Shown here one piece after another: positions 1 through 8,200 of a stretch of 28,080 nucleotides of DNA. The notes beneath the pieces are model-generated. The model did not search any database. It was not told where the DNA came from and saw only the letters and a program-made list of their open reading frames with translations. The stretch is from positions 1 through 28,080 of the IMG/VR virus record IMGVR_UViG_3300010300_000079; one strand, written 5' to 3'. Position numbers and translations under genes: made by a program. The stretch's first letter is position 1. The number at the start of each line of letters is the position of its first letter. Source of the DNA: a virus.

Positions 1-1315
1 CACCGCTATTTCCCCAAGTGTTGTAAAGGCGGAAGGTTTGGGCGTTGGTGTTACGGCGCTGGGCAAGGGTGTCGGCGTCGTCTCTCCATAGTTTTATATC
101 ATAATTTCCACCTTGGACGTTAAAGTTCTGATCCGACCAGCCAAAATAAGCATTTGAGTTTAAAGCAAAACCCGTGCCTGGCTGAAACAGCCACTGCCTG
201 TAGCCTGAACTTACATTATTAGCTAAGTATGTTACTCCATAATCAATTACATAAAGCCTATTGATGTTGACTCTGTAATCGTTTGCGACGGCACTTATTC
301 CAGTTTCAATATCACCCTGCCCACTTGTGGTCTTTAGCTGACCTGCTTTTGTTACATTAAACTTGCTACTTCCACCCACCTGCAAATCAAGCAGGTTGCT
401 ATCAGAAAGACTTGCAGTATCCGTTACATTCAGTTTCAACCCAGTAAATACTGTTGAAGACTCGTTCCAGTCAAGGTCAACATTAAAATCACTACTAGCA
501 GCAAGTTTTCCAGCATTATTATATTGAACATTACCAGTAGTCCCTGCAACGAGAGCTATTGTTCCAGTGGCATCTGGGAAAGAAATATTTCTATTATTTG
601 TTGGTGTAACATACTGTATAACAGTATTATATGGTCCAGTATCAGATAAGATAAGACCATCAGATGCTTTAATACTTCCAACAACTTCCAATTTCTCTGT
701 TGGAGTTTCTGTTCCTATTCCAAAGTTTCCTACATCAGCATTAATGCCAGCAATAATAGTTCCATCAGCATCTACATCAATATAAGGAAGACCTGCAACA
801 TTATTGACAGAAAATAAAGAACCAGTAGAAAGATTATTTGTAACAGAAAATAATTGACCTTCTGATCCTTCAAATGATATAGTATCTACGCCAACATCTG
901 CAGCACTATAACTAATTACATTTATATTTTCAAATAATAAATTACCAGATAATTTGATACTGCCATCAATATCAACTTTCTGAGTTGGATTAGTTTTACC
1001 AATACCAATGTATTCTGTTTGACCAAAAGGTGCTAATAAAATAGTTCCATTTGCATTTACATCTAAACTCGGAACACCAGTTGCATCATTAACAGAAAAA
1101 ATAGATCCAGATGTTAAATTATTACTGATAGAAAATAAAGTGCCAGCAGATCCTTCTAACCTTAGTGTCCCGTTGTTTATAGTATCGTAAGGAACAAGAT
1201 CTATTGCAGTACCTACAGATACTTTTCCAGTGACATTCAAGACGCTATCGGTATCTGTATACCCCGAAATACCAACGTCTAATTTTCTTACTCTGGAGGA
1301 AATAAATGGTGTCAT
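1..1315 (-). CDS. Tail fibre-like structural protein, 3' end outside window (partial)
   Basis: An open frame starts at the ATG at 1315-1313 and reads through 438 codons to the window edge without a stop, so the C-terminus is missing. It begins MTPFISSRVRKLDV and has two tandem copies of a ~75-residue unit (residues ~54-128 and ~149-223), each with an EGSxGxLFSxxNNL start, an FSVN stretch and an IGxxxPTxKxxxxGSIK end. The latter is a beta-rich shaft motif common in marine phage fibres. Near the window edge it reads DIKLWRDDADTLAQRRNTNAQ, a motif I know from marine phage fibre C-termini. The role is probably host recognition at the baseplate or fibre tip. It follows the 109-aa gene after a 24-nt gap. 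The last visible part is clearly richer in GC than the rest. Fibre-like is well supported; which fibre it is cannot be told. Confidence 0.75.
   Translation of the reverse strand, partial: MTPFISSRVRKLDVGISGYTDTDSVLNVTGKVSVGTAIDLVPYDTINNGTLRLEGSAGTLFSISNNLTSGSIFSVNDATGVPSLDVNANGTILLAPFGQTEYIGIGKTNPTQKVDIDGSIKLSGNLLFENINVISYSAADVGVDTISFEGSEGQLFSVTNNLSTGSLFSVNNVAGLPYIDVDADGTIIAGINADVGNFGIGTETPTEKLEVVGSIKASDGLILSDTGPYNTVIQYVTPTNNRNISFPDATGTIALVAGTTGNVQYNNAGKLAASSDFNVDLDWNESSTVFTGLKLNVTDTASLSDSNLLDLQVGGSSKFNVTKAGQLKTTSGQGDIETGISAVANDYRVNINRLYVIDYGVTYLANNVSSGYRQWLFQPGTGFALNSNAYFGWSDQNFNVQGGNYDIKLWRDDADTLAQRRNTNAQTFRLYNTWGNSG
647..1156 (-). repeat. Tandem ~75-residue repeat in tail fibre shaft (two copies)
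   Basis: Copy 1 (about 1156-932) and copy 2 (about 871-647) encode matching units. EGSAGTLFSISNNL aligns with EGSEGQLFSVTNNL, SGSIFSVND with TGSLFSVNN, and NPTQKVDIDGSIK with TPTEKLEVVGSIK. A linker of about 20 residues separates them. This looks like an internal duplication building a fibrous shaft. Confidence 0.7.
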
Positions 1316-1339
1316 TTTAATTAGGTACTTTTATCGTAA

Positions 1340-1669
1340 TTAATTTAATGTTTCCAAAATTGAAGAAATAAACTTCAAGTTTGTTGCATCACTGCCAGAT
1401 AATACTAGTTGGTCACCTGTTTCCAAAAATAATTTTCCAGATATTAAATTAATAGTATCATTACCAGCAATTGGGAAATCTTTTACAATTTCAGTATCTG
1501 TTCCCCCTCTCCTATGTAGTAAAGTTACGTCATAAGATGTAGAACTAATATTAGCAATTTGTCCCAACAAAACAACTCCAGTATATCCAGTTGGAGCTGT
1601 ATATACAACTGTTGGTGATGTTGCAACGATTTCAGTAATAGTTTTATAATTATTTAATTTTAATGCCAT
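1340..1669 (-). CDS. Small beta-rich virion structural protein (109 aa)
   Basis: The 109-aa product starts MALKLNNYKTITEIVATSP and is an alternation of short hydrophobic beta strands, for example GYTGVVLLGQIANI, SYDVTLLHRR and LFLETGDQLVLSGS. It has no membrane segment or signal peptide. Similar short proteins lie beside tail fibre genes in marine T4-like phages and are usually called virion structural proteins; this is from memory of the family, not a search. The start is well set: an AGGAGG ribosome site lies 8 nt upstream of the ATG, formed by the last codons (Leu-Gly-Gly-stop) of the upstream 594-aa gene, with only 4 nt between the genes. It could be a fibre connector or decoration protein. 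The exact role is unknown. Confidence 0.7.
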   Translation of the reverse strand: MALKLNNYKTITEIVATSPTVVYTAPTGYTGVVLLGQIANISSTSYDVTLLHRRGGTDTEIVKDFPIAGNDTINLISGKLFLETGDQLVLSGSDATNLKFISSILETLN

Positions 1670-1673
1670 TTGA

Positions 1674-3458
1674 TTAACCTCCTAATGCGAGAATGAATGG
1701 TGTTACTGTAGAGAATAAACTCTTTGTGTAGGCTTCACCAGAGATATTTCCTGTACTCTGGTTAATAACCACACCATCACCAATTCTAAAATTTCCTGAT
1801 TGATCTGTGCTAGTATAAACTACTATGCCGCCATTAATACTAACAATTTCATTTTCTTGAATAGTTATTCCGCCATTTTGCGGAACAGCCGTAGTAATAT
1901 TTGTTCCAGAACCAATTTGTTGGAAAGCATGAGAAGAAGCAAGTAATCTAGATTGTTTGTAAAAATAACAAGTATCAGAAATAGAAAGCGCTAGTGGAAT
2001 TTCATTAACAAAAGTAACATCATATACATCAGTAGAAACTTCTGTTGATTCAGATACAATAAAATATGAAGGAACCATTACAGCATCTGCAGTCGCTGTT
2101 ACACCACTAGTTGGCGGATCAATTGTAATAGATGGTGGAGTCACTGAATATCCTCTGCCAGTAGAGACAATATCAATTGCAGTAACTACTCCATTTGTTA
2201 CTTCAGCAATTGCTTCTGCATTAATTCCCCATGCTTCTGATTGTGTTCCGATTGTAACGTTTGGAACTGATGTATAACCACTTCCACCATTTGTAATGTC
2301 AATTCTTAACAACTCATAATACAAAGTGTCAAAATAAACAACTTGACCATCAAATGGTCTAACATTGTTTACTTGTGCAGTTCCTCCATTTTGATAAGTA
2401 TGAACAATATCAGATGTTCCTACATTTACAACAAATTGATTTGCTGCAGGTGTAGACTCTACATTAAAAATGTATCCATAAGCACCAGAAGGAAATGCTT
2501 GGTTTGATGTAGAACCACCAGAAGTGCAACTAAAAATTAAATTTTCTACCTTTACATCCATTCCAACTTGGAATCCATGATTAGCAGTTGTTGTTGCAGT
2601 TAACAATCCAGTTACATTATCATATGTTGCACTACTAATACTGAAAGAAGTTGTTGAAATATCAACTCTTACAGTATCTGCATCTGCAGTTGTTGCAAGA
2701 GAAACACTGCCAGTATATTTTAAATCACTAACACCATCTGCAATGAGACCATAATTTCCAAAAGAAGAATTAGAATTGGTTAAGTCGCAACTTCCACCAT
2801 TCAAACATTCAATAGCTTTATTTGTGCATATGGTAAACATAGAAACAAGTTGTGCATATGATTCATTACAAATACTTGCTCCTATTCCATTTGCGTTGTA
2901 TTGAGTATAAGAATCAACAACCATTGATTTCAAAGGACCTATGGCATCATCACCGTCTACTTTCAATCCAATACTATCTGGGACAAAATTTGTGCAATTT
3001 TGAATGTATGGAGATTGATCAATATAAGGAGGATCATTTGGATTAAATGATATCATTGCTCCTGTATTGCTGCTACCAACAAAAGACATGTTGGCAATGT
3101 AGCAACCGTTTCTTACATAAAATAAATCTCCTGGACTATTTGCAGGAGTTACAGTAACTTCTCTTAAAGAAGTTCCTATAATACTAACTTGATCGGGAAG
3201 AACTAATGGATTGTTTTCTACATAAACACCAGGATAAACTTTAATTGTGATGTTGTCTATGTCAACTACTGCCAATGCACCTTCAATCGTTGCTTTTGCA
3301 GTTGCTTCAGTTAATCCATCATTCGCATCATCTCCTTGTTTTGTAACATAAATAATATTTACAGGTGATGTACCATTAAGATACGCCACCATGTCATTAA
3401 TTTTTTGCCTTTGAATTTCAAAGGTGTCAGTCTTTAATACTGGAACTGCTACTGCCAT
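1674..3458 (-). CDS. Beta-helix tail fibre-like protein (594 aa)
   Basis: The N-terminal ~40 residues form a short head. A right-handed beta-helix (pectate-lyase-like) segment follows: IIYVTKQGDDANDG, then IKVYPGVYVENNPLVLPDQV, VSIIGTSLREVTV and NGCYIANMSFVG (residues ~45-130). This is the usual opening of cyanophage fibre-like proteins of this type. Residues ~390-457 carry the GSGYTSVPNVTI / GRGYSVTPPSITI beta module that also occurs in the wedge proteins of this window. The C-terminus (IGDGVVINQSTGNISGEAYT) looks like a fibre tip or trimer end. The protein probably forms a short trimeric fibre or adhesin, possibly binding surface sugars; no catalytic residues are evident. The start overlaps the upstream 70-aa gene by 32 nt and has no clear Shine-Dalgarno, but the conserved N-terminal layout supports it. 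Confidence 0.75.
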   Translation of the reverse strand: MAVAVPVLKTDTFEIQRQKINDMVAYLNGTSPVNIIYVTKQGDDANDGLTEATAKATIEGALAVVDIDNITIKVYPGVYVENNPLVLPDQVSIIGTSLREVTVTPANSPGDLFYVRNGCYIANMSFVGSSNTGAMISFNPNDPPYIDQSPYIQNCTNFVPDSIGLKVDGDDAIGPLKSMVVDSYTQYNANGIGASICNESYAQLVSMFTICTNKAIECLNGGSCDLTNSNSSFGNYGLIADGVSDLKYTGSVSLATTADADTVRVDISTTSFSISSATYDNVTGLLTATTTANHGFQVGMDVKVENLIFSCTSGGSTSNQAFPSGAYGYIFNVESTPAANQFVVNVGTSDIVHTYQNGGTAQVNNVRPFDGQVVYFDTLYYELLRIDITNGGSGYTSVPNVTIGTQSEAWGINAEAIAEVTNGVVTAIDIVSTGRGYSVTPPSITIDPPTSGVTATADAVMVPSYFIVSESTEVSTDVYDVTFVNEIPLALSISDTCYFYKQSRLLASSHAFQQIGSGTNITTAVPQNGGITIQENEIVSINGGIVVYTSTDQSGNFRIGDGVVINQSTGNISGEAYTKSLFSTVTPFILALGG

Positions 3459-3639
3459 TTTTTATTAATTGACTTAAAAGATTTTTTATTTCAGAAATCT
3501 CACTCTTCAAAGTATTTATATCATCTATTGCAGTATTGAGTTTCTTTGAAATCGTTTGTTTACTAGGTTTTTCTAGGTTAATAATAGCACCAGTAGAGGG
3601 GTCTCTATACAACCCCTCATGCCCTTTTACTTTTAACAT
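3427..3639 (-). CDS. Small coiled-coil protein between DUF4815 gene and fibre (70 aa)
   Basis: The 70-aa protein has two parts. A conserved-looking head, VKGHEGLYRDPSTGAIINLE (residues 4-23), is followed by a helix with hydrophobic heptads (AIDDINTLKSEISEIKNLL, residues ~37-55) predicted to form a coiled coil, then a Ser-rich tail. The GLYRDPxTGAI head recurs in small proteins of T4-like marine phages, in my recollection. Its ATG shares one base with the stop of the preceding reading frame (TGATG), so translation is probably coupled. Its 3' end overlaps the 594-aa fibre gene by 32 nt. Position and coiled coil suggest an adaptor linking fibre to baseplate, but that is inference. Confidence 0.65.
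   Translation of the reverse strand: MLKVKGHEGLYRDPSTGAIINLEKPSKQTISKKLNTAIDDINTLKSEISEIKNLLSQLIKNGSSSSSIKD
3515..3522 (-). promoter_or_regulatory. Possible T4-type late promoter (TATAAATA) before the beta-helix fibre gene
   Basis: The minus strand reads TATAAATA, a perfect match to the T4 late -10 element, 57 nt upstream of the 594-aa fibre start. It lies inside the 70-aa gene (codons for Asp-Ile-Asn), and a random 8-mer of this kind is expected several times in DNA this AT-rich, so support is modest. Confidence 0.35.
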
Positions 3640-5225
3640 CAGTATGAAGCAACAGCTCTTAAATCTTGAATCTTTGGAACATACGCTGGATCATCTGTTT
3701 TCATAACGATTTTGATTCCATACGAACCAAATTCTGTCAAATCAGATGCACTATATTTTAGTTCTTGATAAGACTTTTGATCTTCAAACTCTCCAGAAAT
3801 AGAATTTGTTGCTGTTGCAATTTCATCTGTATCTGGATTGCCATCAATATTAAATGGAACCCAGTTAATATCTTCAAAATTATCTTGTTCGGAAGAGTTC
3901 TTTGTTTTGTAGAAGACTTTGACATTATTAACGTCTCTCAAGTTAACAGTAAGTCTTACATCAATTGAAGATCCGCTATTATTTAATGAAACTTCTTTAG
4001 TAATATATTTTGCAATAGAAGAACTATTTTTTGAACCAGTTTCATCAATATAATCTACACCATTTTCAAACTCCATTGATGAAACTTCAATAAACTGAGA
4101 ATCATCCGTTGCTAGGTTTGATTTGTATAAAAAGTCTCCTACTCTAAAAATATCATTTAATTGATTTTCTGCAACAGAATTTCTAGAGAAAGAACTTCCA
4201 ATTGTTATAATGGATTCAAAATCGTCATTAATAGGTTGTTTGTTATTCTCTACAATTAATTCTCCAAATTGAGGATTCCAATAAACAACCTTTCCAGATA
4301 TTTTATTTTCGTATTTAACTGTGTTATTACTACTATTCATAGATGTAACAGTTGATCCAATTGTAAAATCTGGAATAATTTCTGTCACATTACCAGAAAT
4401 ATTAATAGGATTATTGAAAGAATTGGTAGAGAATTTCAATTCTTCATTTGATTCAAATGCATTGATGCTTGTCAATTTAACAGTTACATTATTACTTTCA
4501 TACTTAATTACTCGTCCTTTTGCTTTTGAGGATACTCCTTCAACAGTTTGATTTAAAGTAATATCAGTAGATTCATTTCCAGTAATAGTAAAAGTGTATA
4601 TTGAATAAAACTTAAGTTTTTGATATCTCTTACCAAAACGATCTTCTTTGCCACTTGAATTTTCAACTCTATTTGTTGAAGTTTTAATTGAAGATGATGT
4701 AACATCTATTACAGGAGACAAATAAGAAACGCTTGATGAAAGTTGAATTTTATACGTCAACGAATTATCAATATCATTTAGAGTTTTATTAATATCAGAA
4801 ACAACTACCTTTTGATTCGTAAAAATATGTTCTTCATTTAAAAATGTTTTTTCATAATCAGATATTGAATAAGAAGTATAATTTTGTGTTGAAGAATCAA
4901 CAGGGACAATATTAGTAGTTTTTACAAATGAATTAATAGATGTCCCCTCAGATTGAATATATTGAACTTGTGCATATAGTTTTTCATATTTTCTGTTATA
5001 AGAAGCAATTAAATTGCCTCCACCAAAAACACTACTACCAGCTCTGTAAGGAATTTGAATATTGTATGAATCAACACCTGCATTTGTTACTTCAAATAAT
5101 GTTGAATTCAATGTTTCGGATGTTACTCCGCCAACATCTTGTGCATTATTAAAGAATACATAAGAATTTCCTTCATCTTCAAATCCATGATTTTTATGAT
5201 TAACTTTTACAATAGCGTTGTTATT
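3639..5225 (-). CDS. C-terminal part of the DUF4815 structural protein, separated by a frameshift
   Basis: This frame is open from 5225 down to the stop at 3639-3641 (528 codons). The only usual start codon in its first part is a TTG at 5111 with no good ribosome site. Coding-like sequence extends upstream of it in the same frame: IVKVNHKNHGFEDEGNSYVF, GGVTSETLNSTL, then DSYNIQIPYRAGS. This is the 'NHGF...GD...GG...L...DSYxI' unit expected inside long phage baseplate proteins, and it continues directly from the end of the 2175-aa frame. The rest is beta-rich (SYLSPVIDVTSS, NNVKVFYKTKNSSEQDN) and ends YVPKIQDLRAVASY, which looks like a natural C-terminus of the DUF4815 family. I read it as the missing tail of the upstream protein in the -1 frame. 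It ends in a TGATG overlap with the 70-aa gene. Confidence 0.75.
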   Translation of the reverse strand, partial: NNNAIVKVNHKNHGFEDEGNSYVFFNNAQDVGGVTSETLNSTLFEVTNAGVDSYNIQIPYRAGSSVFGGGNLIASYNRKYEKLYAQVQYIQSEGTSINSFVKTTNIVPVDSSTQNYTSYSISDYEKTFLNEEHIFTNQKVVVSDINKTLNDIDNSLTYKIQLSSSVSYLSPVIDVTSSSIKTSTNRVENSSGKEDRFGKRYQKLKFYSIYTFTITGNESTDITLNQTVEGVSSKAKGRVIKYESNNVTVKLTSINAFESNEELKFSTNSFNNPINISGNVTEIIPDFTIGSTVTSMNSSNNTVKYENKISGKVVYWNPQFGELIVENNKQPINDDFESIITIGSSFSRNSVAENQLNDIFRVGDFLYKSNLATDDSQFIEVSSMEFENGVDYIDETGSKNSSSIAKYITKEVSLNNSGSSIDVRLTVNLRDVNNVKVFYKTKNSSEQDNFEDINWVPFNIDGNPDTDEIATATNSISGEFEDQKSYQELKYSASDLTEFGSYGIKIVMKTDDPAYVPKIQDLRAVASY

Positions 5226-5228
5226 TTA
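5207..5228 (-). other. Frameshift junction splitting the DUF4815 gene
   Basis: The upstream frame ends with TLFKITTLL and a TAA at 5209-5207. The downstream frame has its own stop at 5228-5226 and is open after it, reading NNNAIVKVNHKNHG. The switch (-1 or +2) must therefore fall in this short window. Adding one A in the A-rich stretch just after TTTAAAATA would give a smooth reading, LFKINNAIVKVNHKNHGF. No in-frame X XXY YYZ slippery heptamer is present. A one-base deletion, real or from sequencing, is the simplest reading. Confidence 0.75.
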
Positions 5229-8200
5229 AACAGCGTTGAAGTAGCAGTTGATTCAGATATAGATGAGGTTTCAATTGGATCTATTTCTAAAGATTCATAC
5301 CCCAAAGATTTTTCTTTAATGAACAAGTCTGCTGTTCTGCTAATATCAAATTCTGCTCTGTATAAAGTAAACTTTGCATCTTCAAAAAGATCTTCTGTCC
5401 AATTGTCAATATTTTGTGATTTATATAAAGAACCTAATGCAGGTTGAGTTGTAACTGTAATGTTTGTAGAAATGTCAGAATCTCCTAATTTAGAAGACCA
5501 CATTTCATATTCAGTAGAATCAGTTTCTACAACCAAAGCATAGTTAGCATTATTTTGAAGATATATTGGATACTTAAAGTTAAATCTAGTTGGTGTGGTA
5601 GAATCGGTCACTGCAAATGTATCAAAGTCATCATTTGCTACACCCATAACAACTGCAGGAGTATCAATTTCAATCTTTGCTTTAACTACTGCTCCAGCAG
5701 CACCAGATCCTGTTCCTCTTACAACGATTGATGGGTTTTCTGTATAACCGCTACCAGGAATTACTAATTCTGTCGTATATACTTTACCACCAGAAACTTT
5801 ACATGAAGCTGAAGCAGATGTTCCTCCTGGTAATTGTGGACTTTCAATACTCAAAATAGCATTATCATAATTATTACCTACAGAATCAATTAAGATTTCA
5901 GAGATTTTTCCAGAATCTTTTGCAATAGTTACAGTTAAATTAGTGCCTTTTAGATTATTTTCAGCAGTTAATGTATCACTCGTTAACTTTTCATTTTGTG
6001 TGAAGTAAATTCCATTATAATTTGAAAGAACTAATGTATAAACTTGTTCATTATTTAAAGTTACAATTCCACTAGCAGAAGCAACAACCTCTGAATTATT
6101 TTTATCATATACTTTTGCAAGTGGACCAGAAGCACCTGATTTTTCTCCATTGATAAGTTCACCAATTTTTAAAGGTAACGAACCACTTGTATATACTTTT
6201 AACTTAGTTTCTGGATTCAAAGAACACTCTGTTCCTGGAATAATATTTTTTGCTGGTTTTCCTAAATCTACATTGGTTAGATATACTCTAATTGGAATGT
6301 CAGAACTCTTTTTGTTAAAGAAAAGATCTACACCAGTAGCAAAAACACCACCTTTATAATTTTCAATTTTGAAAGTTTGTGCCAATGGATTTGGTCTTAC
6401 TTCAATATCAGTATTGCTATCAATTAATTGCACTCCTTCATTTGATTTAAAGTAAGATGGTCTTGTTGAAATAATTGAAGAAGGACTTTGTGGAATAATA
6501 CCAGTAGCATAATATTTTACTTCTGCATAAGTTTCTACAGTATTTTTACTTTCATTTTCAGAACTTGATGTAAATCTGATAGTTTTTATACCAGTAGGGA
6601 ATCTTAATGATTTTCCTGTAGTATCATAAGTTATAGATTCTATATTATTATTCCAAGAAGATCCTTCTACTGGAGCAGAACCTGCTGGAATAATAATGAC
6701 ACCACTTGCATTTCCATTTTCATCTGTAACAATAGATCTTCCAAAAGCAGTAGAAGAGTTTCCAGCAATACCAGTAAACTTAAAGTCTGGATTAACCCAT
6801 CTTCCAATATTTGTTCCTTCCATGAAAACAAATATTTCAGTTTCTGGCTTCATTCTACCAACAGTAAATTTAACTGCTTGGGTTCTTGCATAATATTGAA
6901 CAGCATTCAATACAGATTTGTTTCCAATAACATTTCTATTGATACCTTGCGCAAGTTCATAATTTTGAGGACTTATATTAGAACTACTGGAAATCAAAGC
7001 TAGATCTACACTTGTCTTAGATTTCTCTGCATTTAAAGAAGTAAGAGGATCAATATTATAGAACGTTCTATCTGTTCCAACCCAGTTAACAATATAATTA
7101 TTGTAAATACTTGATATAGCAGAATCAGTAGTTTGTTTTGCAGAAAAAATAGAGAACAATCCAACATTATCATTTACAACCAATGGTTTTGTAGTATTGT
7201 CATACCATTGATCTACTTGTGGACTTAAAGATCCATCACCAGCATATTGAATTACTACAAATGGATTTGGATTAATTTTCTTTGTAGCAAATTGATTTTG
7301 AACAAGATTTAAATTTGTAAATGGTAAAGTAACAATACCATCATTGTTAACATATCCACTAATTGATCTTTCTTCATTTGATTGATATAACTCTTCAATT
7401 TTTAAAGAATCTTCTTTTGCTTCTGGTCTTAATACTGATTGTTGTGTATCAATAGAACACTTGTAATCAATAGAAGATAAGTTACCAACTTTATGAGATT
7501 CAAAATTGTCAACAATAAATCCAACTTTAAATTTATCAATGCCAACTTCATCTTTGATTTGCATGTTCAAAGCTTGTTGCTCTAGGATGCTTAATGTAGT
7601 ATAATGTTCAAGACGCTCAATACGCTTTTCTAATTTTCCAATATCACGCATCGTATATCTACGATTGTCAACTGCAATAATTTTTACATCTTCACTTGTA
7701 TTTGTAAATGCAGGAATATAAACATAATACAAAGGAATACTATCATCTATAGATTCTGGTTTTGTTGGGTTCAAAGAAGAATTGCCCTTTTTAACAACAA
7801 AATCTCCTTTCTTAGTCAAGAATATTCCATCAATTCTATCTAAGTATTGTGATTGACTGAATGAAATTGTATAATCAATATTTGAATCAATTGCTGGAGT
7901 GCTACTTGATACACCACCAGGTCCATTGAAACTAATAAAATTGGACTTGCTTAAAATAGAATTATCTTGGAATCCAGTTATTAAAGATGTTGTATCTACT
8001 TTTGGTCTAAAATCAACGACATCCTTGAGTAAAAGATTGCCATAAACAGAAGAATTAAAATCTGGAATTTCTTCTTCGCCAACACCAGCTTCATGTAAGT
8101 ATGAATCTACAGTACAGAAATCACCTTGAGAATGTTCAAAATAATCAAATCCAACAACTAATTGACCGTTTGGTGATTCAAATCCAGGTTTCAATACAAT

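Noticed and set aside
567-785. Plus-strand open frames across the structural genes (for example here, 5139-5447 and 10365-10583)
   Set aside because: All are antisense to long conserved minus-strand genes, lack ribosome sites and give low-complexity products.
5207-5231. Programmed -1 frameshift at TTTAAAA
   Set aside because: In the reading frame the codons are TTT AAA ATA; slipping back would pair with GTT and TAA, which is unfavourable, and no in-frame slippery heptamer lies in the permitted window.
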